From: Malurus cyaneus samueli
Lineage: Eukaryota > Chordata > Aves > Passeriformes > Maluridae
Assembly: GCA_009741485.1 (NCBI GenBank)
Contig: VKON01000105.1
Coordinates: 1 to 64,000, forward strand
Direction: 5' to 3'
Length of the DNA stretch: 64,000 nucleotides
Both the position numbers and the translations under genes were made by a program. Below the pieces are notes generated by a model. That model made no database searches. It saw only the letters and a list, made by a program, of their open reading frames with translations, and had not been told where the DNA came from. Shown here in pieces: positions 11,006 to 21,034 of the stretch. Within the stretch, counting starts at the first letter, position 1. The number at the start of each line of letters is the position of its first letter.

Positions 11006-11976
11006 ATGGAGGAATCGACACAAGAACCTCACCCTGAATGGATCTGTGGAGCTGGAGAATATCCCCAGATCAATGCTCAGCATTTCATACACGCTGATTG
11101 CCTTTGCAGGGGTGTGCGTGGGCATTTCCCTCTGTGGGCTGGTGGGGAACGGGGTGGTCATGTGGTTCCTGGGCTTCCACACGAAGCAGAGCCCTTTCAC
11201 CGTCTACATCCTCAACCTGGCTGTAGCCGACTTTCTCCTGCTCCTCCTGCTTTTCCTGCTTGTATCGGCTTTTTTGACTTTAGCAGCATTTTGCACATCT
11301 TTGTTTCACCTTGTTCCTCTCTACTTAGATTTTATATTTGCAGTGGAACTCCTGTGCCATGTGTTGGACCTGAGCAGTCTGGGGCTGCTGTCAGCCCTCA
11401 GCGTGGAGCGCTGCATCTCCGTGCTCTGCCCCATCTGGTACCGCTGCCACCGCCCCCGGCACCTCTCGGGCATCGTCAGCGGAATCCTCTGGGCTCTTGC
11501 TGGGGTTTTAGTGTCCTGCCTCTACCTCAGCATTGCTGAAAACTCTGACACTGTCCTTGCAGGTGTAGCCCTTGTGATTTCCCTGATTTTGTCCGTAGTG
11601 ATGTTGGTTTCCAACCTGGTCCTGTTCCTCAAGCTGCGCTGTGGCTCCCGGAGGAGACACCCAGGGAAGCCCTTTGTCGCCAACCTGCTCAACGTCCTGG
11701 TCTTCTTTGCCTTCAGCATCCCTTTCTGCGTGGAGGTTTTCCTCAATCTCGCCGATTTTGTTGAGTTATTCCCAGAGAACACCTCCTTGCTGCTGGCAAT
11801 GCTGAACTGCACCCTCAACCCGGTGATTTAGTGCTGGTGGGGAGCTGCCGGCGGCGCCGCTTCCAGCGCTCCATCAAAGTGGCTCTGCGGAGGGTGTTTG
11901 AGGAGAAAGGCGGGAGTGATGAGGGGACCCACGACATGACCCTGGGGACACTGTGGTGGAGGTGACAGCTCTGTGA
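11006..11976 (+). pseudogene. Group A Mas-related GPCR, beta type, broken by small indels
   Basis: This is a seven-helix receptor of the MRGPR family, expected at the plasma membrane of sensory or immune-type cells with an unknown ligand. Visible in one long frame are TM1 with LVGNGVVMW (about 11137-11163), TM2 NLAVADF (about 11211), the ERC motif that replaces DRY (about 11406), the loop [11 protein letters not shown], and TM7 NCTLNPVI (about 11805-11829). The ATG at 11006 (MEES...) is two bases out of phase with that frame compared with the start at 39866. At 11829 one T of the TATGTG after NPVI is missing, so a stop follows at once. The C-tail GSCRRRRFQRSIKVALRRVF then continues in another frame to about 11976. 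The remaining length fits the family (about 324 residues). It is matched by the minus-strand copy at 42434-43170. The indels look like consensus errors, but true inactivation cannot be excluded. Confidence 0.8.
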
Positions 11977-12110
11977 GACACTGCTGGACATGTTGGCACC
12001 TGCAGATGTGTCAGAGACGCCGAAGTTGGGGGACAAGGGCAGCACAGCCAGGCTCAGCCCCATTCTCTGGCTGTACTGCCCATGGAAGACACTTATTGGC
12101 CATCTCAGGG

Positions 12111-12116
12111 AATAAA
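12111..12116 (+). terminator. Poly(A) signal of the group A beta gene
   Basis: AATAAA lies about 135 bases past the receptor stop, in a tail equivalent to those at 16405 and 40979. Confidence 0.65.
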
Positions 12117-12214
12117 CTCTGCTGATGAAGCAAAGGCTAGCAAAAATTGTGAGAGCAATGGTGCTGGGTTGGTGATGGTGGGATTAGGGGTCTAGAAAAA
12201 GTGACGGGTAAAAG

Positions 12215-12680
12215 TTAAGTTTGGAGGGAGGGAGGAGAGGGAGGGGAGGGAGGGAGAGAGAGAGAGAAGGGAGAGAGGGGGAGAGAAGAAAAGAAAAAAG
12301 AAACAGGAAGAGAACATGAGAAGGAAGGAGAAGGAAAGAAGAGGAGAGAAAGAAAAAAGGAAGGAAGGAAAGGAGGGAAGAGGAAGAAAGGTAAAAAGGA
12401 AAAAAAAGGAAGAAAGGAAAAAGGGAAAAGGAAAAAAGAAAAGGGAAGGGAGAGGGAATGGGGAGGGAAGGGAAGGGAAGGAAGGGAAGGAAGGAAGGGA
12501 GGAAGAGGAAGAGGAAGGAAGGGAAGGAAGGAAGGGGGAAGGAGGAAGGAAGAAGGGAAGGGAAGGAAGGAAGGGAAGGGAAGGGAAGGAGGAGGGAAGG
12601 GAAGAGGAAGGGAAAGGGAGGAGGAAGGAAGGGAAGGGAAGGAAGGGAAGGAAGGAAGGGAAGGAAGGAAGGAAAAAAAA
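12215..12680 (+). repeat. Long polypurine (GGAA/GAAAAA) tract
   Basis: About 460 bases consist almost only of A and G on plus, built of GGAA, GGGAA, GGAAAAA and GAGA units. The same tract appears as polypyrimidine at 41735-42180 in the inverted segment downstream of the sister receptor. The long Lys/Glu/Arg/Gly-rich or Pro/Ser/Leu-rich open frames across it are repeat translations, not genes. Confidence 0.95.
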
Positions 12681-12699
12681 CCAATTGAGAATGACAAAG

Positions 12700-13416
12700 G
12701 ATTTGTTTGGACAGGTTAGAGGAAGAAGGATAACCCGAGAGTGCTAAATCCCCATGAATAGTTGGGTCAGTCACACACGGGCTGGTCCTGCTCCCTCTGG
12801 AATCACTTTTGGAAGTTATTCACCTGCCAAAGCAAGCATAGCCATGACCTACCATAAAACACCTGGAATTAGCATTTTTTAAATTAACTTGGCTTTTCTC
12901 TCTTTTTCCAGTAAACACTGATCCGAAGGGTGCTGTAAATAAAAAATTATTTATCTGCACTTATATTCTATGTGTTTGTATCAGTGATGGTTTCTTCTGA
13001 GATATAATATAATTATTAATAATATAATTTAAATAATAATATAATAAAATAACTTTAATACATTGTATCCCTTTGTTAAAAAAAAAAAAAAAAAAGAAAC
13101 CACTGGTCTTTTAAACAATAACAGAAATGGTTTGTTTGTCCCAATGATAAAATCATTTGAGATATCAAAAAGAGAACATTTTGAACATGAATCTGTGAGG
13201 TTTTTTTAAAAAAAAAAGTTACCCATATGACCTTTTTCTAACAATTTTGGTTAAAAGAATAAATATTAGGCAGACTGATAGCACAAATATCCTATTTTGT
13301 AGCTCAAGGATTGGTTTAGAGAATAATTTCTTGCAATCATGGTATTTATGTACCTTGTCCTGTTTCCTGTATTTCCCCCCTATCCTTCAATTTATTTCTA
13401 TTGTAAAGGAGATTTA
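12700..13416. other. AT-rich intergenic DNA with microsatellites
   Basis: There is no gene. It contains an AAT/TAA-rich stretch (about 13000-13060) and a poly-A run (about 13078-13096). The whole stretch is the reverse complement of 40990-41720. Confidence 0.7.
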
Positions 13417-14219
13417 AACCCATGGATTTTGATCTGCTCTTTTAAAGGAGGAAATTTCAACCCAGTGTATGCTTAGTTAATGCAGAAACTCAGTCCAGGG
13501 CTGGAGGAAATTAAAATAATGTGCAAAAATATAATAATAAATAATAATATCTAGTCATGCATTTCTCTTAAATACAAGAAAAGGGAGGATGAAACTCAGT
13601 GAATAAATTTTTAACAGAAGTTGGAAGGAGTTTCTGCTCTGTGGTGTGGAAACACCCTGGTTCTGAGAAGAAATGAACTTGGAGGATGTGAATCCTTTCA
13701 GTCCTTGAAATGCACATTAGGAAGCCCAGGATAGCTCTGTGAGCCACAAAAAAAAGCTTTTGTGTGTTCAGACATGGGAATTTTAAATTAACTGGGATAG
13801 ATAGACTCTCCTTCTAGGAATTTTATGTCTGCTTTCAACAGGAGGAGGATTGGGTCTCATTTCATCTTCAGAGATCTGCATGAAAAGCAGCACCGTGAAT
13901 TTATGAATTACAAAGATTTACGAGTGAAGTCAAATCCTGAGCAGGATTCTTCCATGAAATTCAAACACCAAGACATTTCACTTGTATCAAATTACTATTA
14001 TTTAATAGTCACTGGAAAGAAACAGGCACTTTAAATGGGGCCCAAACATAGGTCAGGAATATCCTGTGGTCCAGGCGCTTATGTGCTCTCACCCACCACA
14101 GATGGGACTTAAAATAACGTCCTAAAATATCTACAAAGTGGGTAACTGAGGGCCAGGTGAGATGAACCTTCCCAGTACCTCGAGTTCTCCAGTTCTGCCA
14201 GGGAATTCCAGACAGGATT
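13417..14219. other. 3' flank of the MRGPRH-like gene, copy 1
   Basis: Beginning at 'catggattttgatctgctc', this matches 43201-44008 almost base for base and 27290-28106 with more indels. A few substitutions (for example 'cagtgtatgc' against 'cagcatatgc') set it apart from both other copies, which share the alternative bases. No gene is seen. Confidence 0.7.
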
Positions 14220-15041
14220 TTAGGAGGACATGGTTACCGTGTCCCGCGTTCCCGCTCATCCCTGTCATCCGCCGAGTCTTGGAACGCCCTCTGGAATGCC
14301 AGTCTGAGGGTGAGCCTGAATTTCGATCCCTGTAGCTTCCCACCAGGAAGTAAATGACGGGTTGAGGGTGCTGTTGACGCAGGACAGCACGAAGCCATCT
14401 CCGGGGAATACAGAAACTTGTGGCCCAGGAAGTCAAGGAGGATGAGGACGCTGAGGGGCACGGCGAAAATGAGGAAGAGGAGGATGGTGAGCATGATGAC
14501 GGTGAAGAGCCGGCCCGTTTGGAAGGGCTGGGAGCTGCACTTGACCCGCAGGAAGAGGGTGAGGCTGAAGAACAGCATGAGGGGCGCGCACACGAGGAAG
14601 TCCAAGGCTCCGATGGAGATGAGCAGGCGCTGGCAGACCCTGGGAGAGGGACGAACGGTGCACAAAACATATCCCAGAGTGTTCAGGAGCAGGGACAGGC
14701 CCAGAGCAGGCCGGACACCACGGCAGACAGGCGCTTCGGGCGGTGCGTCCGGCACCAGATCGGGGAGAGCACGGACAGGCAGCGCTCGACGCTGATGGCC
14801 GTCAGCAGGTACAGGCCGTGCCATACATGAAGAGATCCAGGAAGAGGAATATCCCAAACTGCACGCCCACGTTGAACTGCATCAGGTACTGCACGGTCTC
14901 CACGGCAATGCACAGCAGGTAGCCGAAGTCAGCGGCCGCTAGGTTGAGGATGTAGACGGTGAAGTGGTTCCTGCGGATGCGGAAGCCCAGGTACCACAGG
15001 ACCAGACCGTTGCCCACCATCCACAGACAGAGCTCAGCAGG
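14220..15041 (-). pseudogene. MRGPRH-like receptor, copy 1, frameshifted and 5'-truncated
   Basis: This is a counterpart of the intact gene at 44009-44965. Reading minus, [13 protein letters not shown] (TM1), [10 protein letters not shown] (TM2), [12 protein letters not shown] (end of TM3 and loop 2) and most of TM4-TM6 are present. Frames change several times, for example around 14830 (TM3) and 14390 (before TM7, where extra bases follow 'gaagcc'). Homology to the intact gene ends at about 15041, inside TM1, so the first ~45 codons are absent. The sequence then jumps, through about 30 unmatched bases, into the 5' flank of a plus-strand group A gene. Substitutions in the flank suggest a separate paralogue from the 28 kb and 44 kb copies; the truncation itself looks like an assembly join. 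Confidence 0.8.
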
Positions 15042-15071
15042 GCCAAGAACCGATTCTCTCCTGATGCAACG
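15042..15071. other. Chimeric junction between two receptor loci
   Basis: To the left is the minus-strand MRGPRH-like gene, cut in TM1; to the right is the plus-strand 5' flank of a group A gene ('cagccagtggtcccagcag'). The roughly 30 bases between match neither side elsewhere in the window. Confidence 0.75.
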
Positions 15072-15386
15072 CAGCCAGTGGTCCCAGCAGCCATCCCCTG
15101 ATCCTTTCTCCTGGGGCTCCTGTGACAGGTGCTGCTCCTGCTGGAGGTAGGAGTCCAGGGATGGGCTGGTGGCAGATGCTTCCTGTGCAGGGACAGGGCT
15201 GGAGGGTGAGAGGCTGTCCTGAGCACTGCAGGGGTGGGGGTTCTTCCTGGGGCTGGCATGGGGTTGTGTGGGCACATGGGAAGTGCTGGGAATGCTGATG
15301 GCCCCTATTTGCCTCTGCTTCCCCATCTGTCCCTAGGAGGTGGTGGGAAAAGGAGAAGGTGAGCACTGGGAACAGGATCATTCACC

Positions 15387-16260
15387 ATGGAGGAAACCAG
15401 CACAACCAACCTCACCCTGAATGGATCTGTGGAGCTGGAAGAATATTCCCCAGATCAATGCTCGAGCATTTCATACACGCTGATTGCCTTTGCAGGAGTG
15501 TGCGTGGCCATTTCCCTCTGTGGGCTGGTGGGGAACGGGGTGGTCATGTGGTTCCTGGGCTTCCACACGAAGCAGAGCCCTTTCACCGTCTACATCCTCA
15601 ACCTGGCTGTAGCCGACTTCTCCCTGCTCCTCCTGCTTTTCCTGCTTGTATCGGCTTTTNCTGGGGCTGCTGTCAGCCCTCAGCGTGGAGCGCTGCATCT
15701 CCGTGCTCTGCCCCATCTGGTACCGCTGCCACCGCCCCCGGCACCTCTCGGGCATCGTCAGCGGGATCCTCTGGGCTCTTGCTGGGGTTTTAGTGTCCTC
15801 CCTCTATGTCACCCACACCTTTACTGAAGACCCAGGGACAATCCTTGCAGGTGTAGCCCTCGCCATTTCTGCGTTTTATTCCCTCATGATGTTGGTTTCC
15901 AACATGCTCCTGTTCCTCAAGCTGTGCTGTGGCTCCCGGAGGAGACACCCAGGGAAGCTCTTTGTCGCCATCCTGCTCAACGTCCTGGTCTTCTTTGCCT
16001 TCGGCATCCCTTTCTGCGTGGAAGTTTTCTTCAATCTTCCTGATTCTGGCGAGTTATTCCCAGAGAACACCTCCTTGCTGCTGGCAATGCTGAACTGCAC
16101 CCTCAACCCGGTGATTTATGTGCTGGTGGGGAGCTGCCGGCGGCGCCGCTTCCAGCGCTCCATCAAAGTGGCTCTGCGGAGGGTGTTTGAGGAGAAAGAC
16201 GGGAGTGACGAGGGGACCCACGACCCTGAGGACACTGTGGTGGAGGTGACAGCTCTGTGA
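15387..16260 (+). CDS. Group A Mas-related GPCR, alpha type, with an internal gap
   Basis: This is an MRGPR receptor with the best-preserved ends of group A. The ATG at 15387 (METSTT-like start MEETSTTNLTLNGS) has a family-typical short extracellular N-terminus with N-glycosylation sites (NLT, NGS). TM1 GLVGNGVVMW, TM2 NLAVADF, ERC plus [13 protein letters not shown]4-TM6, TM7 NCTLNPVIYVLVG and the tail ending EDTVVEVTAL follow, with the stop at 16258-16260. A single N at 15660 replaces what is 105 bases (35 codons; extracellular loop 1 and most of TM3) in the gene at 39866-40839, so the frame changes there. Downstream of the gap the protein is identical to that gene through TM7. The last residues (T-A-L) fit a class I PDZ-binding end. 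It is probably a functional gene seen incompletely. Confidence 0.85.
15660..15660. other. Single N standing for about 105 missing bases
   Basis: Left of the N the sequence equals 40117-40137 ('cttgtatcggctttt'); right of it, it equals 40243 onward ('ctggggctgctgtcagcc'). The intervening 105 bases of the sister gene are absent. Confidence 0.9.
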
Positions 16261-16404
16261 GACACTGCTGGACATGTGGCACCCTACAGAAACCCACAGT
16301 TTTGGGACCAAGGTGGCTCATGGCACTGAGCAGGGCAGCCGGGCTCAGTCCTGTTCCCCAGCTCCATTGCCCATGGAATGACCCTCAGTGCCTCGGCCCC
16401 AGGG

Positions 16405-16410
16405 AATAAA
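16405..16410 (+). terminator. Poly(A) signal of the group A alpha gene
   Basis: AATAAA sits in 'ccccagggaataaactgg', about 145 bases after the stop. The preceding ~100 bases are conserved in inverted form at 21945-22035, the 3' tail of the group B gene. Confidence 0.7.
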
Positions 16411-16453
16411 CTGGATCCTGTGGGTATTTATTGATCAGGTGAGCAGGAATCCC

Positions 16454-17265
16454 TCAGCCACTGTTGCAGGGTCCTTCAGCAGTGTGGGGGAAGGGATCAA
16501 CAGGCTCAGAGCCCGTGTCCATGGTGGCATCATTGCTGTGGGCAGTGTTTTCTTCTTGCTCCTCAAATATTCTCTGGAGGGTGGCCCTCTGCATCTTCAT
16601 GGAGCAGTGCCTCCAGCATCTCTCCATGGAGCAGGGCCTCCTCCAGCTTCACACTGAGGCACAGATGAAGGGTTTGATGCTGCTGTGGATGCAGGTGAGC
16701 CAGAAAACCACCTGGGAGGACAGAGTGGTGTGGCCAAACTGCTGCAGGAAATTGCAGATGCTCACACGGTGAGCGAAGAGCACCATGAGGAAGATAGCGA
16801 TGTCGACCTTCTCAGGTTGCTGCTGCTGGGGGCCACACTTGATATGAACAATGAGGATTGTGCTGGAAATGACCATGGGTGCAGCAGAGAGGAAGAGGCT
16901 GAGGGCGCACATGGAGATGAGAGCCACCCAGCAGTGCTCGTGCTCCTGTGACTGGCACAGGGAAGCCACTGTGGGATTTAAAGTTATGGCAGCATAGAAG
17001 AAGGCCCTGACACTTCAGAGCTCTCATTACCAGCCTGACCACATCCTCAGGAAGCTGCCAAGTGCAGCAGAGGGGGAAGAGGGTGTACCTGCACCTCTCT
17101 GGGCTGATGAACGTCAGCCAGAAGAGTCTCATCTTGTAAGAGAACAGGAACAGATGGAAAAGGAAGCTCACATACATGGGGGACATTATAATAGAGCAAG
17201 ACACACCCTCCAGCAGGAAAAAAAGATGGAGAGGATTGCAAAGATGAGGAAGAGGACCAGGCATC
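16454..17265 (-). pseudogene. Group B Mas-related GPCR pseudogene, 5'-truncated
   Basis: Reading minus, the homologue of the 22201-23164 receptor begins at the end of TM2 (near 17265, MPGPLPHL then LLEGVSCSIIMSPMY) and lacks TM1. It retains a MRGPR-like loop 2 (SPERCRYTLFPL, about 17100). After about 17080 the frame shifts, and TM5-TM7 continue in the frame at 16649-16969 (CGPQQQQPEKVDIAIFLMVLF, then IHSSIKPFI). A stop follows TM7 at 16649. The C-tail region down to 16454 is only weakly preserved. It shares the KPFI motif in place of NPxxY with the 22 kb gene. It lies tail-to-tail with the group A gene ending at 16260. No second copy shares these breaks, so this may be a true pseudogene. Confidence 0.8.
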
Positions 17266-17269
17266 CGGC

Positions 17270-17689
17270 TGAAGGAATCCTTCAGCTCAGTGGTATAAAG
17301 TACAATATCAGAGAATCCAGGTCAGATCCTCCCCAAAGACACTTGTTCTATGATATTTCCATGGAAAATCCTTTCCTTCTCCAATTGCTTTTCTTCTCCA
17401 GCTCTGTGCCCTGTCCCTGCTACCTGTTTCATTCTTCCCCTTCTGAACCTCTGATTTTGGGTTCTGCCTCTTGCTGAGGGCCTTTGGCTTCTCTGCCTTT
17501 GCCCTCAGCCCCTCTCTCCTCTCCCCATGCCAGCAGCAGGCCCACCCTGTGATTTCCTTCCTGGATGGGAGCTGGGCAAGGCAATCCCCTCTCTCTGTCC
17601 CTCAATGCTGCCTTTCAGAGGGCTTTTGAGGATATGCCAGAGCCCTGGAATAGGGAAAACACTGCGGAATCATCAAAAAGTGGAATCAT
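17270..17689. other. Intergenic DNA, nothing recognised
   Basis: No conserved frame or repeat signature was seen. Some pyrimidine-rich sequence lies at 17380-17530. Confidence 0.5.
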
Positions 17690-17970
17690 CATGAAATAGA
17701 AGCATAATATATCCTGAGCTTGAAGGGGCTCATGATCATCAAGTTCAGCTCCTGGCCCTGCACAGGACATTCCAACAATCCCATCCTGTGCCTGACAGTG
17801 CTCTCCAAATGCTCCTTGAGCTCTGTTGGGCTGGTGCTGTGTCCAGCAGGGGAACTCCCACCTGGGCTGGGTTCTGCATGCTGTGAGGAATCATCATGGA
17901 ATGGTTTGGGCTGGAAGGAACCTTAGAGTTCATCGCATTCCAACCCTCTGACATGGGCAGGGATACATAT
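17690..17970 (-). mobile_element. CR1-like LINE fragments
   Basis: There are two adjacent pieces in minus orientation. 17690-17860 has 'cttgaaggggctcatgatcatcaagttcagctcc', and 17885-17970 has the typical 'catggaatggtttgggctggaaggaacctta' start of a CR1 tail followed by 'attccaaccctctgacatgggcagggata'. Confidence 0.6.
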
Positions 17971-18479
17971 GGAACATTTCTGTTTGAAGTCTTTGTTTTG
18001 AATCTTTCCAATTCAATATGTCTGGGCTCTCTCTGTCTCCAAAATGAGCTTCCCAACCTTTGGAATATTAAAATGGAGTCTCCAAGCCAAGAGCTTTTCC
18101 CAGTGGGTTTTCTTGGTGTGTTTGTTCTAAAAACAGCATGCAGGTGGATCAGAAATCCTTGCACAGCAGTGCAGAACAATTTCTCTGCAGTTCCTCTCCT
18201 TCTCCAGCAGGTCCTGGCACAAGGGAAGACCCTGTGGAGATTTCACATGGAGCTTTGTTGCCCAGGTTTGTGGGAAGGTGTTTGGGATGGCCCCTGGAAT
18301 GCTTTCCCCAAAATGCACACTGCCTTGGGGGCTGTCAGCACAAAGGCGATTGGAGCTGGATCAGCCTCTGCAGGATCCTCTCACTTTTCTTGGCATGTCT
18401 GGATGGTTTTAGCTCCAGTGCTGTTGTAACCATGACCCCAGGCCTGGCTCCACTCCTGGTGCCTCTGCTGCTCCTCCTT
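17971..18479. other. Intergenic DNA, nothing recognised
   Basis: No receptor or repeat signature was identified. The open frames are short and lack domains. Confidence 0.45.
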
Positions 18480-18900
18480 GTGTTAAGCCACTATAAGGCC
18501 TAGGCCTGATAAGGGCAGAGAAGATCTGTAAAGGTTCTGGAACATTCTGCACCGTTGGCCACAGTTGGCCGACAGCCGGCAGGTGCTGTAACAGTTCCAG
18601 TAGGGTCTATCTCGAGTACCCTCGAGGCCGTGAGAAACACCAATGAACTCGTATGGCTAGGGGAGTCAGCACGCACCTCCTGCAGGGCAGAACTGCCATA
18701 TAAGGGATTTTATGGCGTTAGTAAGGGCTTCTGAATTTAAGCTACCGTTATCTGTGTTACAAAAAAGTGTAACGTTTAACCGCCGTCACCATTACAAGCC
18801 AAGGATATAAAACCCCCTGTATCACAATAAATTTGAAGAGATAGCACGTTCAGCCATGTCTACGAGGTCATTTATGTGTCTCTCCCATCTCCCCGCAAAT
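18480..18900 (+). mobile_element. Probable solo LTR of an endogenous retrovirus
   Basis: The block begins with TGTTAAGCC and has the composition of a retroviral U3. A TATA motif 'gatataaaaccccc' (about 18804) is followed within about 20 bases by AATAAA (18826-18831), the compact promoter and poly(A) arrangement of an LTR. A second 'catataagg' lies near 18698. No gag, pol or env sequence adjoins it, so a solo LTR is the simplest reading. The right end and a target-site duplication could not be fixed. Assignment to a named family is not possible by eye. Confidence 0.5.
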
Positions 18901-19109
18901 GGCCGCTCCGACACCTCCTCTGGGGAAAACAAGGGGAGCAGGGGTGAAATGAAAAGGAACCTGCCTGGAGATTGGGCCATGGTTGGGTTTTCCTGGGAAG
19001 AGGGAGAGGGAAGGAGAAGGGGACTTTTCATGGCAAAGAGCCTGTGAGGGGTAGTGGCAGCATTTTCCCTGCTTCTCTCTCCTGTCTGTGCTGCCAGACC
19101 TTGCTATCA

Positions 19110-19315
19110 AGGATCTGGCGATGGGCTGGGAATATCAGGGGGTGAAACAGTGGCACAGGTCCCAGAGAATTGTGACTGCCCCATTGCTGGAGTTTTCCAG
19201 GACAGGTTGTGAGTAGGTGGATTCTGCTCCTGCTGGAAGTGTCCTGCCATGGCAGGGTCGGAACAGGATGATCTTTAACGGTCTCTCCACCAAAACGTTC
19301 TAGGATTGCACAAAC
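19110..19315 (+). mobile_element. CR1 LINE 3'-end fragment
   Basis: The degraded plus-strand CR1 tail shows 'tggcacaggtcccagagaattgtgactgccccattgctggag', then 'tgtcctgccatggcagggtcggaacaggatgatctttaacggtctc'. Confidence 0.7.
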
Positions 19316-19639
19316 CAAAAAGTCGAGTTGGGATGGGCCTGGGTGACATGGAGACGAGGAAGGTGCTTGGAAGTTAGAAAAAAACAGGAAGGATCCTGGG
19401 TCCCCCCTCTGCACTTGATTGGGAGAAACTCTGTGCATGATGGAGTCTTTTCAGAGAGAAGATGTACTTCAGAAAGTTTCTACATTCCAGTGGACAGGAA
19501 AATGGGAGACAGTCAGGGAAATCCCTCTCTGCTGTGGGAGTTACTCTGTTCTGTTAATTTATAACAATTCTGTTAATAAGATTTTAGATGTTTAATCTCA
19601 GTGTGTCTCACAGCATGAGTCACCACCCATGGATTTCAC

Positions 19640-20970
19640 TCTTACTTCCTGTTGCAGTTTAGAACGCTGGCCTAAAGCCAGGCACCCATAACACCTGCTC
19701 ACTTGCTCTCCCCAGCCACTTGGGCAAAGAAGAGAAAGGAAGGAAAAAAAATTAACAAAAGTTTCATGAGTTGAGATAAGGAAAATTGATCAAATACACA
19801 CAGGCTAAAGGGTAAGTGAATTTATTGCTAAAAAGTCGAGAGGAGATGTGGAAATAAAATAAACCCTCAAAACACACGATCTTCCGATCTTCTCACTCCC
19901 TCTCCCTTTCCCACCGACAGTACAAAGAGGGGAGGGTAACAGTGCGGGTTGGTTCAGTTCAGGTGTGGGGTTTGGTCAGTTCAGGGTGTGGGGTTGGTCA
20001 GTTCATCACCGATCACTGCGCTGCTGAGGAGAAGGAGTCCTTCCCTTGCTTTGCCGTGGTCCTCCCACAGGAGACCATTCTCGGTGAACCTTCCGGCGTG
20101 GTTCCACTCTCACAAGCAGCAGTCCACAAACATCTGCTGCATCGTGAGTCCCCCACGGGCAGACAGTCATCCCAAAACTGCAGCACCGTGGGTCCCTCGT
20201 CCACTGGGTGCAGTCCCAAGGCCAGGCTGTATCTCGGGAGCAAAGCCTCTGTCTCCGTGTCTGCTGCTGGACACAGCCCCTTCTCGGCGTCCGCCGCGCT
20301 CCGGCTGGGGACCTCCCTCCTCCACCTGCAGGTGGATCTCTGCACCCTCTGTGGACCCTATGGGCTGCAGGGGACAGCCTGCTCCACCATGGTCACCATG
20401 GGCTCAGGGGACAGCCTGCCCCACCATGGTCACCGCTGGCATGGGACAGCCTGCTCCACCATGGTCACCATGGGCTGCAGGGACAGCCTGCTCCACCACA
20501 TCACCATGGGCTGCAGGGGACAGCCTGCTCCACCAGGTCACGTGGGCTGCAGGGGACAGCCTGCTCCAACATGGTCACTGTGGCGAGGACAAGTCTGCTC
20601 CACCATGTCACCAGCCTGCAAAGGAATCCCACTCCAGCACTGGAGCAGCTCCTCCCCTTATCCGGCCTTGTGTCTGCACCCTCACATTTCTCAGCCTCCT
20701 CCACTGGTAAAACTACTATGGCTACCACGTTTGTTTTGATTTCTTTAAAATATGTTTTCACAGAGGAAAACCACCACTCCAATTGGCCCAGTTTGTCAGC
20801 GGCATGTCCACATCCTCAGAACACAGCAATTGGCTCTGCGGACATGGTGAAGCCTCCAGAAAGCTCTTCACAGGAGCCATCTTTTTGGGCCACCCACTTC
20901 CAAAAACTGAGCCAAGGAAAACCAACACACTTCCCTATCAAAAATCATGGAATGTTGGTTTTCCCTGGAT
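19640..20970 (-). repeat. Dispersed-repeat-like region with internal minisatellite
   Basis: The segment 'gcctaaagccaggcaccc', the purine-rich stretch, the reiterated 'cagcctgctccaccatgg' block and the right part ('ttctttaaaatatgttttcacagaggaaaaccacc', 'attggctctgcggacatgg', 'agaaagctcttcacaggagcc') look like a dispersed avian repeat rather than unique DNA. The last part is also similar to 24240-24430 in this window. Long open frames across it change with each repeat unit and are not taken as genes. The element type and orientation are uncertain. Confidence 0.4.
20378..20615. repeat. 38-bp minisatellite, about 6-7 units
   Basis: The unit reads roughly 'acagcctgctccaccatgg' followed by 'tcaccatgggctgcagggg'. 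Successive units vary from about 35 to 39 bases with internal losses. It forms the core of the repeat region at 19640-20970. Confidence 0.85.
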
Positions 20971-21034
20971 TTCAGGCAGTGGGAAAAGGAGGGACACTTC
21001 CCCTCCAGTAAGAGATGTCACTGCTGCCCAGGTC

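Noticed and set aside
12184..12774. Long Ser/Pro/Phe/Leu-rich and Arg/Glu/Lys/Gly-rich open frames
   Set aside because: They cover the GGAA tract on both strands; simple repeats rarely contain stops. No domain is present.
19942..21011. Overlapping 250-270 codon frames with repeated GCRGQPAP- or TACSTMV-like units
   Set aside because: They translate the 38-bp minisatellite in different frames. No protein family was recognised.
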